NCBI RefSeq assembly: GCF_000970755.1
Contig: NZ_KQ034007.1
Location: 991,485 to 1,055,484, forward strand
Source: Lactobacillus kimbladii
GTDB taxonomy: Bacteria > Bacillota > Bacilli > Lactobacillales > Lactobacillaceae
Length of the DNA stretch: 64,000 bases
Direction of reading: 5' to 3'
Shown here: positions 45,820 through 54,852 of the stretch, piece after piece
Layout of the letters: each line of letters begins with the position of its first letter
How positions within the stretch are numbered: position 1 is the stretch's first letter
The notes under the pieces: generated by a model
Told to the model about the DNA's origin: nothing
Database searches by the model: none
Seen by the model: only the letters and a program-made list of their open reading frames with translations
Translations under genes and position numbers: made by a program

Positions 45820-46698
45820 ATGGACCAGCTTGACGCATTCAACCGACGGTATAATCTACTCTCTAAAATCTCTGCCTCATTTTTCTATTCGCTAGCCGTA
45901 GCTGTGGCTCTAAATTTCTTTTGGACTCCAGGACACATGTATTCCTCAGGAATAACTGGTTTTGCCCAATTAATTAATACCATGAGTGAGCGGTTTTTAC
46001 CCGTTACCCTATCAACTTCTGCTCTGTATTTTGTATTGAACTTGCCTCTGCTTTTACTTGCCTGGATAAAGATCGGACATAAATTTACTTTTTTTACAAT
46101 CATCACTGTTATACTTGGATCAATTATAATGCGGCTAGTTCAACCCCTAAACATGCATATTGATCCACTTGTCTGTGCAATTTTTGGTGGCATGATTAAT
46201 GGCCTTGGTACAGGTTTTGCGCTTAAAAACGGTATATCTACAGGTGGACTTGATATTATAGGTATTGTCATTCAAAGAAAAACCGGGACGAGCTACGGTA
46301 AAATCAGTATTTTAATAAATTTAATAATTATAGCTGCTGCTGGATTTGCTTTCGGTTGGACGCGAGCTTTGTATTCAGCTTTAACCATCTTTATTAACGG
46401 CCGCGTAATCGATGCCGTTTATACTCAGCACCAGAAACTGCAGGTAACCATTGTGACAGAGCAGCCTCACGCTATTATTGATGGCATTCAGGAAAAAATG
46501 CATCGTGGCATTACGATTTTCCATGATGTAGAAGGAGCATACAGTCATAATGAGAAAAAAGTATTAATCACTGTGATTGACCGCTATGATATGTATGACA
46601 TATTACATATTGTCAAAAAAAGCGACCCCTACGCTTTTATGAGTGTAACAGAAGTAGAACGGGTTTACGGCAGTTTTAAGGAACAAGAAATAGTTTAA
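45820..46698 (+). CDS. YitT family membrane protein
   Basis: 292 residues: about five to six membrane helices (residues 15-185) with NGLGTGFALKNGISTGGLDIIG, then a cytoplasmic DUF2179 domain of about 90 residues ending GSFKEQEIV. The family (YitT, DUF161+DUF2179) is widespread in Firmicutes and its transport substrate is unknown. GGAAT region ahead of ATG is a modest ribosome site. Confidence 0.87.
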   Translation: MDQLDAFNRRYNLLSKISASFFYSLAVAVALNFFWTPGHMYSSGITGFAQLINTMSERFLPVTLSTSALYFVLNLPLLLLAWIKIGHKFTFFTIITVILGSIIMRLVQPLNMHIDPLVCAIFGGMINGLGTGFALKNGISTGGLDIIGIVIQRKTGTSYGKISILINLIIIAAAGFAFGWTRALYSALTIFINGRVIDAVYTQHQKLQVTIVTEQPHAIIDGIQEKMHRGITIFHDVEGAYSHNEKKVLITVIDRYDMYDILHIVKKSDPYAFMSVTEVERVYGSFKEQEIV

Positions 46699-46705
46699 TA
46701 GTACT

Positions 46706-46743
46706 CAAAAAGAACATGACTAATAATTGCCATATTCTTTTTT
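46706..46743. terminator. Terminator between yitT-like gene and msrB
   Basis: AAAAAGAACATGAC pairs with GCCATATTCTTTTT over 12 of 14 positions, flanked by A and T runs, between convergent genes. Confidence 0.6.
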
Positions 46744-46755
46744 ACATAATTTAGA

Positions 46756-47187
46756 TTATTTAAAGAGCTTTTTATATTCTCCGTAACCTTTTTGTTCTAA
46801 TTGCTCATAAGGGATGAAAGCTAAAGCTGAAGAATTGATACAATATCTCAAGCCACCTTTATCAGACGGCCCATCGTCAAATACATGTCCTAAATGCGAA
46901 TCTGCGTCTGGACTCTTAACTTCTGTTCTTTCCATATTATGAGACTGATCACGGTGGTAGACTAATTTTTTAATTGGTCGGGTAAAACTAGGCCAGCCAC
47001 AACCCGCATCATATTTGTCTTCACTCGAAAATAGTGGTTCACCTGATACAATATCAACATAAATTCCTTTTTGATAAAAATCATCGTATTTGCCTTTGAA
47101 TGGGTAATCAGTTGCAGCTTGCTGAGTCACTTGGTACTGATCGGGAGTTAACTGCTTTAATCTCTTATTTTTCTCATTTTGATCCAT
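46756..47187 (-). CDS. msrB: Peptide methionine-(R)-S-oxide reductase
   Basis: 143 residues. Core motif [12 protein letters not shown] and catalytic cysteine in [10 protein letters not shown]. The two CxxC zinc-binding pairs of many MsrB proteins are missing, for example [13 protein letters not shown] replaces the first, so this is the zinc-free form. It reduces the R-epimer of methionine sulfoxide. Confidence 0.95.
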   Translation of the reverse strand: MDQNEKNKRLKQLTPDQYQVTQQAATDYPFKGKYDDFYQKGIYVDIVSGEPLFSSEDKYDAGCGWPSFTRPIKKLVYHRDQSHNMERTEVKSPDADSHLGHVFDDGPSDKGGLRYCINSSALAFIPYEQLEQKGYGEYKKLFK

Positions 47188-47348
47188 AAATCACACACTC
47201 CTTACGTGTATACACACCCAATATAACAAAAATAACTAGCATACACTAACTATAAACTCACTAAAATAATACTTTTTCTTAATTTTATTTAAGTTCATGC
47301 TGGGTTATAATATGGTTTCAAGAAAAATAGGAAGGATCTTATTGTGTT

Positions 47349-48533
47349 ATGCCACATTTAGCAAAAAACTTATCTGCAAAAATAAATTCTAGAATTAGAA
47401 ACTTACCTAATTCTGAAATCAGATCTTTTAGTCAAAAAATTTCTCAAATTCCTGGGATAATAAAATTAACCATTGGTGAGCCTGATTTAAATACTCCTGA
47501 ACATATAAAACGAGCGGCCATTAATGATATTGATAGCAATGACTCCCATTATGCGCCAGAAGCTGGTAAAGAAAAATACTTAAATTCCGTCAGCAAATAT
47601 TTAAAAAAGAGTTTGGGTGTAAGCTACGATCCTAAAAGTGAAATTTGCGCTATTGTAGGTGTCTCAGAAGGACTGAACATTGCTGCCATGGCCTTGCTAA
47701 ATCCGGGAGAAAAAATTATTGTCCCTACTCCGGTTTGGGAAGTTTATTTTGGTATTATAAAAATGGCGGGTGGTATACCTGTACAAGTTGATACTTCTGC
47801 TGATAATTTTCTTTTAACAGCCAAAAAGCTGACTGAAACGCTTGAAAATGAAGGCAAAGGTGCAAAAGCCGTTATTATTACTGACCCGTCTAACCCAACA
47901 GGTCGAGTATACTCAGAGCAAAACTTGCAAAAGTTAGCAGACGTTATCACTAAATACGATATATTTGCTGTCAGTGATGAAATTTATGCAGAATTAATTT
48001 ACGGTGATAGGAAACATTATTCTCTGACACAGATTATTCCGGAAAGAACTGTTTTGTTATCGGGGCTGTCGAAAAGCGTCGCAATGACTGGTTGGAGAAT
48101 TGGTTATATAGCGGGACCTGCCGAGCTAATGAAATCAATGATCAAAATACATTCATTTTTGATTTCTTCTGTAACTGATAATGTTCAGATTGCGGCGTCA
48201 GAGGCATTAGATCATGGCGATCAAGACTATATTGATGCTAGAGAAAAATACCAAAAGCGTTTACATCTTCTTGAAGATGGTCTAAAAAAGAATGGCTATA
48301 CTATGGCTACACCAGAAGGAGCTTTTTATATTTTTGCTAAAATACCAACTAAATTTGGCTGTGACGATGTCGCCTTTGCCAAAGATTTAGCTGAAAAAGC
48401 CAAAGTTGGGGTAACTCCTGGCAGCTTTTTTGGTGCAGGTGGTCATGGGTATGTTCGCTTTTCATATGCATCTTCTGAAGAGAAGCTCAAAGAGGCTATT
48501 AAGCGCATAACTGATTACACTAATAATAACTAA
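47349..48533 (+). CDS. Class I/II pyridoxal-phosphate aminotransferase
   Basis: 394 residues, fold-type I. IKLTIGEPDLNTPEHI near the N terminus, ITDPSNPTGRVYS, VSDEIYAELIYG and the Schiff-base lysine in LLSGLSKSVAMTGWRIGY. It resembles lactobacillar AraT/PatA-type enzymes that transaminate aromatic amino acids, aspartate or N-acetyl-diaminopimelate; the substrate is uncertain. TATAAT at 47306-47311 is a likely -10 box. GGAAGG lies about 13 bases before the ATG, a longer gap than usual. Confidence 0.85.
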   Translation: MPHLAKNLSAKINSRIRNLPNSEIRSFSQKISQIPGIIKLTIGEPDLNTPEHIKRAAINDIDSNDSHYAPEAGKEKYLNSVSKYLKKSLGVSYDPKSEICAIVGVSEGLNIAAMALLNPGEKIIVPTPVWEVYFGIIKMAGGIPVQVDTSADNFLLTAKKLTETLENEGKGAKAVIITDPSNPTGRVYSEQNLQKLADVITKYDIFAVSDEIYAELIYGDRKHYSLTQIIPERTVLLSGLSKSVAMTGWRIGYIAGPAELMKSMIKIHSFLISSVTDNVQIAASEALDHGDQDYIDAREKYQKRLHLLEDGLKKNGYTMATPEGAFYIFAKIPTKFGCDDVAFAKDLAEKAKVGVTPGSFFGAGGHGYVRFSYASSEEKLKEAIKRITDYTNNN

Positions 48534-48622
48534 AAAGCTAATTTCTTGGGGTTTTCAACTTTAGTAGTTTAAAATTTAAAGAGTAGTCGTTTATATTTAT
48601 AACAAGAGAAAGGGTTAAGATT

Positions 48623-49117
48623 ATGCAAGTAACAATGAAGAATGAACCTCTGTCAACCAATGGTGAACCACCAAAGGTGGGCGAACAATTACCAGACTTT
48701 AAAGTAAAACAGGCAGACGGTTCTGTTGTTTCAGTAACAGAATTAGTTGACAAGCCAACTTTAATCAGTGTGGTACCTAATATTAATACCAGCGTCTGCA
48801 GTATTTCTACTAAAAAGTTTAACGGTGAAGTTGATAAGTTTGACGGTATCAATTTCTATACTATTTCTACCAATACTCCAGAAGAACAAAAAAACTGGTG
48901 TGCAGCTGAAGGCGTTTCTAAAATGAAGCTTTTGTCAGATGATTCTTTTGATTTTGGTAAAAGTATGGGTCTATTTATTGAAGCTAATAACTTAGATTCC
49001 AGAAGTGTTTGGATCGTTGATGCAGATAAAAAAGTTTTGTACCAAGAACTCATTCAGGAATTAACTAACGAGCCCAATTACGATAAGGCTTTAGATTTTT
49101 TACAAAATTTAAAATAA
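48623..49117 (+). CDS. tpx: Thiol peroxidase
   Basis: 164 residues, atypical 2-Cys peroxiredoxin. Peroxidatic cysteine in NINTSVCSISTKKFN and the resolving cysteine in NWCAAEGVSKMKLLSD. The N-terminal GEPPKVGEQLPDF is typical of Tpx. It reduces H2O2 and alkyl hydroperoxides with thioredoxin. A strong bidirectional hairpin follows. Confidence 0.94.
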   Translation: MQVTMKNEPLSTNGEPPKVGEQLPDFKVKQADGSVVSVTELVDKPTLISVVPNINTSVCSISTKKFNGEVDKFDGINFYTISTNTPEEQKNWCAAEGVSKMKLLSDDSFDFGKSMGLFIEANNLDSRSVWIVDADKKVLYQELIQELTNEPNYDKALDFLQNLK

Positions 49118-49124
49118 ACTAGTT

Positions 49125-49164
49125 AAAAGCGGTTAAGGAAATCATTTCCTTAGCCGCTTTTTTT
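49125..49164. terminator. Bidirectional terminator, tpx and Nudix gene
   Basis: A 16-bp near-perfect stem, AAAAGCGGTTAAGGAA (49125-49140) and TTCCTTAGCCGCTTTT (49145-49160), runs into TTTTTT and lies between convergent genes. Confidence 0.9.
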
Positions 49165-49167
49165 ACT

Positions 49168-49668
49168 TTAAAAAACAGGTTTATCAAGCACAGTCCATTT
49201 ATTAAAAGTTTGATCTGCTAAATCAAATTTGTCTGGGTTTAATAAAAATTCCTTGGCTTTAACTACTAAAGGCGAAGAGTTTGCAATACTTATTTTTGCT
49301 AATGGTATCGTGACTGCTCCTAATGAGTCTTGACCAGTAAATTGTTTAACTTCTCCTTGAACTTTACCAATAGTTTTCTTTATTTCATAAAAAACACAAA
49401 TATGTTGATTCAAATGCCATTGTTTGTAATCCCAAGGGTATTTAAATGAAGTAACACCAATTTGCCTGTAATCTTGAACTATTAAGCCTGTTTCTTCATT
49501 TACTTCACGCTTAACTGTATGGTTTAATGATTCCCCGTCTTCTAAACTACCTCCTGGTAAGTCGAAGCGATTAATATAGGGACCACCATGCTTTTTAATT
49601 ACTACTAACGTTTTTTGATCACCAATAATACCATAACAGCCAAAGGCTCGATGAAATTGATTAGTCAC
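49168..49668 (-). CDS. Nudix hydrolase
   Basis: 166 residues from the GTG at 49668, which has AGGAGG seven bases ahead; the in-frame TTG at 49689 lies upstream of that site. Nudix box runs from GGSLEDGESL to REVNEETGLIV. Substrate unknown; the family hydrolyses nucleoside diphosphate derivatives. Single-gene unit. Confidence 0.82.
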   Translation of the reverse strand: MTNQFHRAFGCYGIIGDQKTLVVIKKHGGPYINRFDLPGGSLEDGESLNHTVKREVNEETGLIVQDYRQIGVTSFKYPWDYKQWHLNQHICVFYEIKKTIGKVQGEVKQFTGQDSLGAVTIPLAKISIANSSPLVVKAKEFLLNPDKFDLADQTFNKWTVLDKPVF

Positions 49669-49766
49669 AAGATCTCCTCCTAATATCAAAATGAGAATGG
49701 ATTATAATTTTCTCACTATTTAATATTAAAAGCAAAGCAATTTTAAATTATTCAGTAATAGGCATT

Positions 49767-51260
49767 TTAAAGTTCTGCTGCTGCTCTGGCTAGAGGTGCC
49801 GTGGATGAATATATTTTTTTATAAAGACTATAATATTTATTATAAAGTACAGAATTATGTTGATCGGGTACGATGATATCATTATATCTCACAAATAAAT
49901 TAATACAGCTTTCCCAATTTTTAAACCATTGGCATCCCATTGCTGCAATCATAGCAGCTCCAATTCCAGGCCCCTGTTCATTTTTTAATGAAACAATTTT
50001 TTTACCGAATACGTCAGCTTGCAGTTTTAGCCAAAATTTACTTTTTGCACCTCCACCAATACAAACGATTTTTTCAATAGTCTTATTATTTTGCTCGTAA
50101 ATCGATATTAAATCTCGCAAACTGTATGTAATTCCTTCTATCACTGCTCGGCAAAAATCATTTTTTGTCAATATTTTACTAATTCCTGTGAAGCTTCCGC
50201 GAATATAAGAATCAGAGTAAGGAGTCCTTTCACCACTGATATAGGGTGTAAAAAAAAGTTTATTTGAACCTAAGTCTGAATTCTGAGCCATCAAAAGCAA
50301 GTCAGTAAAAGATTTTTCGGGAAAAAAGGCATCCCTAAACCAGCTTAAGGATTCTCCGGCTGCTAATGTTACTCCCATAGAGTAAAAATGATGAGCAACC
50401 GCATGATGTTCCATTTGCAATGTCCCCTCATATGGTGTGTGAGGATTTTGCTCATCGGCTAAAACGACTCCTGATGTACCAATACTACATAGTAAATTTT
50501 GAGAGTTTAAAATACCGGATCCAATTGCTGCAACAGCGTTATCTCCTCCCCCCGCAAAAATCTTCGCGTCCGTATTCAGACCAGTTTGCTCACAAACTTC
50601 TTTCAAGGGAAATCCAACAAAGTCTGTGGAATTTACAAGAGTGGGACAACAATACTTAGGAATATTAAAAAAATTTAAAATTTTATTACTCCAGCGGTTT
50701 TTTGCAATATCTAAAATTATTGTTCCGGTAGCATCTGAATAATCCATATTTATTTTTCCGGTCATTTTATATCTAACATAGTCTTTAGGCATCATAAAAT
50801 ATCTAATTTTTGCAAAATTATCAGGTTCATTTTCTTGTAACCATAATAATTTTGGTAAGGTAAAACCAGCAGTAGCTTTGTTACCAGTAATTTCCACTAT
50901 TTCTTTTCCAAAATTTTTGTTTATGTAATCAGCCTCATTTGCTGTTCTGCCATCGTTCCATAATATTGCTGGTCGAATTACTTGTTTATTTTTATCTAAA
51001 ATTACCAAGCTGTGCATTTGACCAGAAAATGATATCCCGTCTATTTTAGCCAAGTCTTTTAGCTTGCTCATAATTTTTTTAACCGCAACTAAAGTTGCAT
51101 GAACCCAGTCATTTGGATTTTGCTCGCTAAAACCCTCTGCCGGATTATAGATTGGATAATCTTCTATTTCTTGATCTATTATTCTTCCTAATTTATCTAA
51201 ACAACTGACTTTTACAGCACTTGTGCCTAAATCAATTCCTAATACATATTTTTCCATCAT
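49767..51260 (-). CDS. xylB: Xylulokinase (FGGY carbohydrate kinase)
   Basis: 497 residues. N-terminal phosphate loop LGIDLGTSAVKVSCLD, the xylulokinase-type substrate motif SFSGQMHSLV, ILWNDGRT, and a C-terminal adenosine motif VCIGGGAKSKFWLKLQ. It would phosphorylate D-xylulose at C5 to feed the phosphoketolase/pentose-phosphate route. It overlaps the lyxose isomerase gene by four bases (ATGA) and is the last gene of the operon. FGGY specificity is hard to fix by eye; the isomerase next door supports xylulose. Confidence 0.85.
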   Translation of the reverse strand: MMEKYVLGIDLGTSAVKVSCLDKLGRIIDQEIEDYPIYNPAEGFSEQNPNDWVHATLVAVKKIMSKLKDLAKIDGISFSGQMHSLVILDKNKQVIRPAILWNDGRTANEADYINKNFGKEIVEITGNKATAGFTLPKLLWLQENEPDNFAKIRYFMMPKDYVRYKMTGKINMDYSDATGTIILDIAKNRWSNKILNFFNIPKYCCPTLVNSTDFVGFPLKEVCEQTGLNTDAKIFAGGGDNAVAAIGSGILNSQNLLCSIGTSGVVLADEQNPHTPYEGTLQMEHHAVAHHFYSMGVTLAAGESLSWFRDAFFPEKSFTDLLLMAQNSDLGSNKLFFTPYISGERTPYSDSYIRGSFTGISKILTKNDFCRAVIEGITYSLRDLISIYEQNNKTIEKIVCIGGGAKSKFWLKLQADVFGKKIVSLKNEQGPGIGAAMIAAMGCQWFKNWESCINLFVRYNDIIVPDQHNSVLYNKYYSLYKKIYSSTAPLARAAAEL

Positions 51261-51982
51261 TTATTCTCGTATGGTCTAAACTGAAAATTTAGTTTTTTCG
51301 ACCAAATTGGATAGTCACCGAATAGCAGTCGATAAGGAAGCTCATCCTCTTCTATTTCTGGAATCCGGGGAATTGGTTTATAAAAATGATTATCTAAATT
51401 ATCGTTATTGGTTTTTGAGACCTCCCAAGCCATAACTTTGCCAGTTCCAGCCTCAACATCCCACTTATGGTAAATTCCAGGTGTTGCAGTTAAACTTTCA
51501 CCTGGTTCTAATTTGATGGTCGTTCCAGCAGGAACCACTAGTTTCTCTCCATCTTTAACTATTTTAACTTCACTTTTATGATCAATTTCACCAGTTTTTG
51601 TCGAATTCCAGACTCTAATTAATAAATTTCCTCCACCACGATTAACAGTATCCTCTTCTTTTAGCTTATGAAAATGGTACGGCAACTCTTGTCCTTCTTC
51701 TAAGAATAATATTTTTTCACAATAAGGTTTTGGATAAATTTCAGTATGCTCATAATTGCCATTCCTAAACGTAAAAGCCACTAGGCCATATTTTACAAAA
51801 TTTTTACTGCCAAAATCGGTTACATCCCAGCCCAACATATTATCAACAATTTCGCGATAACGTTCATTGAGTCCAGTCCAATCATTAATATTCCAACTCG
51901 CGAACTGAGGAAAATAAACTTGGTGCTTTTTTGCAAAATCAATATTTTTTTGAAGGATTTTATTTATTTGCGATCTTTTCAT
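51257..51982 (-). CDS. D-lyxose ketol-isomerase (DUF1498 cupin)
   Basis: 241 residues, cupin-type D-lyxose isomerase family. Metal-binding residues are in YHFHKLKEED (two His and Glu) and GIYHKWDVEAG (late His). Family members interconvert D-lyxose and D-xylulose and, more slowly, D-mannose and D-fructose. GAGG ahead of the ATG is strong, and the start overlaps the preceding gene by 23 bases. The next gene is xylulokinase, so D-lyxose to D-xylulose 5-phosphate is a natural two-step route. Confidence 0.88.
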   Translation of the reverse strand: MKRSQINKILQKNIDFAKKHQVYFPQFASWNINDWTGLNERYREIVDNMLGWDVTDFGSKNFVKYGLVAFTFRNGNYEHTEIYPKPYCEKILFLEEGQELPYHFHKLKEEDTVNRGGGNLLIRVWNSTKTGEIDHKSEVKIVKDGEKLVVPAGTTIKLEPGESLTATPGIYHKWDVEAGTGKVMAWEVSKTNNDNLDNHFYKPIPRIPEIEEDELPYRLLFGDYPIWSKKLNFQFRPYENK

Positions 51983-52949
51983 TTTTTACCTCACTAAAAT
52001 CAAATTGTAGGTTAAATGCAATTCTTTCATCTGGTTTGATATATTTTAATTTATTATTTTTATTAGCTTGGATAAAACCATTTACATCGTTTGTACCGGG
52101 CTCTAATCCTAAAACATAGTTTTTGTTTCTTTCCAAACGCCATTCATTCAAAATCGGGAGTGTTTTACTACTAAATTTAACTTTTAACGAAAGGTTTGTT
52201 CTTGGACTAATCAAACTATATTCAGATTTTTTTAAAGTATGAAAATATACTTGTTCAGGCTCAGCTATATTAGGTTTCTTTAATTTAAACGGATAACTAC
52301 CTTTTATTCTCTGATATTTACGGTTGAAACTTTTTTCTGGCTGGAAAAATATTTCAGTGTCGGGTGTTAAAAACGGATAACCAAAATTATTATGATACAA
52401 AAGCATATACGGTACAGTGTCATCTCCGGCATTTATTAAAGTGTCATCTATACGTATACTTGTCTCATTAGTACTTACAGTGATTTTGCGGTGTAATATT
52501 AAGTTTGGACCAAACATGACTGAATCAGCAATGTTACCTTCAACCTGAATTTTGTTTTTTAAAATTTCATAACTAAAATTATATGCAGGCGTATTGCTAA
52601 CTGTACCGTGTAAACCGCGCCTATTATCAGAGCTTCCCATATATGCCAATCCACCTGTTGTTAAAAATCCAACATTGAAATTGCGCATAAAGCCTTTATC
52701 TTCATCCTCATTAAAGTAAGTACTGTTTACAAGACCTGTTGCCGATAAAAACGATATGTTTTTTCCATTCAACTTTAATTCTACTATATCCATGCCTCTG
52801 TCTAATGCCACTGTAAGTGAAAAGCCACTGGCAGTGGCTATTTCAAAAGCCTTTAATCCAGTAGCTTTTCCCTCGAGAAATTGAATATATTTGACAGAGT
52901 TTAGTTGAGCCTTATTGCCAACATATATTTCTGAATTCTCGTTTCTCAT
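51960..52949 (-). CDS. DUF4432 family protein (galactose mutarotase-like)
   Basis: 329 residues of the DUF4432 family, related to aldose 1-epimerases (beta-sandwich mutarotase fold). Conserved stretches are VALDRGMDIVEL, GGLAYMGSSDNRRGLHG and LLYHNNFGYPFL. It probably equilibrates anomers of the sugar handled by this operon. It follows the IIC gene with no gap and overlaps the isomerase gene. Confidence 0.8.
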   Translation of the reverse strand: MRNENSEIYVGNKAQLNSVKYIQFLEGKATGLKAFEIATASGFSLTVALDRGMDIVELKLNGKNISFLSATGLVNSTYFNEDEDKGFMRNFNVGFLTTGGLAYMGSSDNRRGLHGTVSNTPAYNFSYEILKNKIQVEGNIADSVMFGPNLILHRKITVSTNETSIRIDDTLINAGDDTVPYMLLYHNNFGYPFLTPDTEIFFQPEKSFNRKYQRIKGSYPFKLKKPNIAEPEQVYFHTLKKSEYSLISPRTNLSLKVKFSSKTLPILNEWRLERNKNYVLGLEPGTNDVNGFIQANKNNKLKYIKPDERIAFNLQFDFSEVKNEKIANK

Positions 52950-54038
52950 TTATCCTATACTTATATCTCCTAAATCAACATCTTTTTCTTCTTTCTTTTC
53001 GTTCTCTGCGCTAACAGGTCTTTTTAAAATGAAGAAAACGATACCGGTGACTAAGCTACCTATGAGAAGAGCAATTAAAAATTGGACAGGTTTTGACATA
53101 GTAGGAACTGCAAATAAACCAGAAGCAGGAATTTTTGAATCTGCACCCCATAACATTGAAAGTCCGCCACCTATTGCTCCACCACAAGCAGTTGAAACTA
53201 TTGATCTCCACAAATCGTTTAAAACAATAGGTAAACTTCCTTCGGTGATTTCACATATACCCATGGGAAAAGCCGTTTTTAGTGTGTCTACTTCCGTTTG
53301 TGTGTAAATCTTCTTATGAAATAGTTTTTCAAGGAAATATGCAAAAGTAAAACCAAATGGTGTTACCATAGAAGCCAAAATTAGAACAGTGATTGGCTCA
53401 TTGACTCCTTCTGCCTGCATTGCTAATACAAAAGCAAAGACTGTCTTGTTAATGGCTCCACCATAATCGACTGATGCCAAAATGCCAATAATAGCACCAT
53501 AAAGGAATTTTTGACTCGATGGTAATTGAGTTAGATATCTGGTAAGCATTTTTTGCCCTTCGGCAATTGGCGCGCCTAATATGTAAAACATGACGGCAGC
53601 CGACAAAATTGATGATAAAAATGGTATTATCAAAGTCGGCATTAGACCTTGTGCCCAATTAGGTACTTTTATTGTTTTTACAATTAAAATTGTAAACCAA
53701 CCGGCAACATAGCCTCCGATTAAACCTCCCAGGAACCCAGCTTTAATCATATTTGAAATAAGACCAACTAAAAATCCTGGAGCTATTCCTGGCTTGTCAG
53801 CAATTGCAAAAGAAACTCCGGTTGAAACAACAACAGGAAGAAGTCCTAAAATTAAGCTCCCAGCTGTACTAAAAGCATCCCATATTCCAATAGTACCAGT
53901 AAAGTTGGTAATGTTTTTACCGCCAAAGATATTTCCAACTGCTAATAACAATCCTCCCGCAACAACAACGGGAATCAAATATGAGATTGCCGTCAAAGCC
54001 GGTTCTTTAATTTTGACTATAATTTTATTTTCAGCCAT
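52950..54038 (-). CDS. PTS fructose-type subunit IIC
   Basis: 362 residues from the ATG at 54038, which has AGAGG seven bases ahead; seven further codons upstream to 54059 are not needed. About nine membrane segments. LTAISYLIPVVVAGGLLLAVG and GFLGGLIGGYVAG, then FPMGICEITEGSLPI, are the fructose/mannitol-family IIC hallmarks. It forms the sugar channel. Separate IIB and IIA genes lie immediately upstream. Confidence 0.87.
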   Translation of the reverse strand: MAENKIIVKIKEPALTAISYLIPVVVAGGLLLAVGNIFGGKNITNFTGTIGIWDAFSTAGSLILGLLPVVVSTGVSFAIADKPGIAPGFLVGLISNMIKAGFLGGLIGGYVAGWFTILIVKTIKVPNWAQGLMPTLIIPFLSSILSAAVMFYILGAPIAEGQKMLTRYLTQLPSSQKFLYGAIIGILASVDYGGAINKTVFAFVLAMQAEGVNEPITVLILASMVTPFGFTFAYFLEKLFHKKIYTQTEVDTLKTAFPMGICEITEGSLPIVLNDLWRSIVSTACGGAIGGGLSMLWGADSKIPASGLFAVPTMSKPVQFLIALLIGSLVTGIVFFILKRPVSAENEKKEEKDVDLGDISIG

Positions 54039-54048
54039 TTTTAAACCT

Positions 54049-54363
54049 CTATTTAACATTTAATGCAGAATGCAATTTTTTCATTAATTTGTTTGGACTT
54101 TGTATTGCAGTATCTGTTGAAATTTGGACAATTTTTTTGCCCTTAAATCTTTCTCTTCCCGTTACTTTTACATCAACTGCTAGTAAAACAACATCAGCTT
54201 CTTTAATATCTTCTAGTTTCAGTGCATCTTCAGTACCGATAGTACCCTGAGTTTCAATATGAATTGTGTCTCCACAATCTTTAGCAGCTTGTTCCAATTT
54301 TTCTTTTGCAATATAAGTGTGAGCTATTCCCGCAGAACAAGCTGTTATACCAACAATTTTCAT
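54049..54363 (-). CDS. PTS fructose-type subunit IIB
   Basis: 104 residues. Phosphorylated cysteine is Cys9 in KIVGITACSAGIAHTYIA, followed by IHIETQGTIGTE. It passes phosphate from IIA to the sugar at IIC, which for this family usually ends on C1 of a ketose. Gap of 10 bases before IIC. Confidence 0.9.
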   Translation of the reverse strand: MKIVGITACSAGIAHTYIAKEKLEQAAKDCGDTIHIETQGTIGTEDALKLEDIKEADVVLLAVDVKVTGRERFKGKKIVQISTDTAIQSPNKLMKKLHSALNVK

Positions 54364-54378
54364 TCATAAACATCTCCT

Positions 54379-54846
54379 TTATTCTTTAAAAGCATCAATC
54401 ACTTCCTGAATGCTTTCAGCTTTTTTCAATTTGTCAACAACTTGCTTATGTCCTAATCTCCCTGCAAATATTGACAAAAGTTTTAATTGATTTTTTGCTG
54501 AATTGGTATCATTGCTTACAGCAAACAAAATAACTATTCTAATCTTCTCGTTATCCAATGATTCCCATTCAATGCCATGTTTCAAAATTCCAATAGCAAC
54601 ACCTATTCGTTTGACATCATCACTTTTTCCATGAGGGATTGCTATGCCTTGACCTATTCCGGTTAAGCCTTCTTTTTCTCGTAAATAAATATCTTGGACA
54701 AAGGGGTCAACTTTATCAATATAATTTGCATTTTTGAGCAACTCTGCTAATTGCACTATAACTTCATATTTATTTTTTGCATTAAGCCCAATTTTTATAA
54801 CCTTAGGATCCAAAACAGAAGTAATATTTTCCATATGTAAAACCAA
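54379..54846 (-). CDS. PTS fructose-type subunit IIA (transport)
   Basis: 155 residues counted from a TTG at 54846 that lies 11 bases after AAGG; an ATG four codons in (54834) is the alternative start. Active-site histidine in GIGQGIAIPHGKSDDV. It accepts phosphate from HPr. It begins 6 bases after the aldolase stop and precedes IIB by 15 bases. A second, more divergent IIA is encoded near the regulator. Confidence 0.87.
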   Translation of the reverse strand: MVLHMENITSVLDPKVIKIGLNAKNKYEVIVQLAELLKNANYIDKVDPFVQDIYLREKEGLTGIGQGIAIPHGKSDDVKRIGVAIGILKHGIEWESLDNEKIRIVILFAVSNDTNSAKNQLKLLSIFAGRLGHKQVVDKLKKAESIQEVIDAFKE

Positions 54847-54852
54847 ATACTT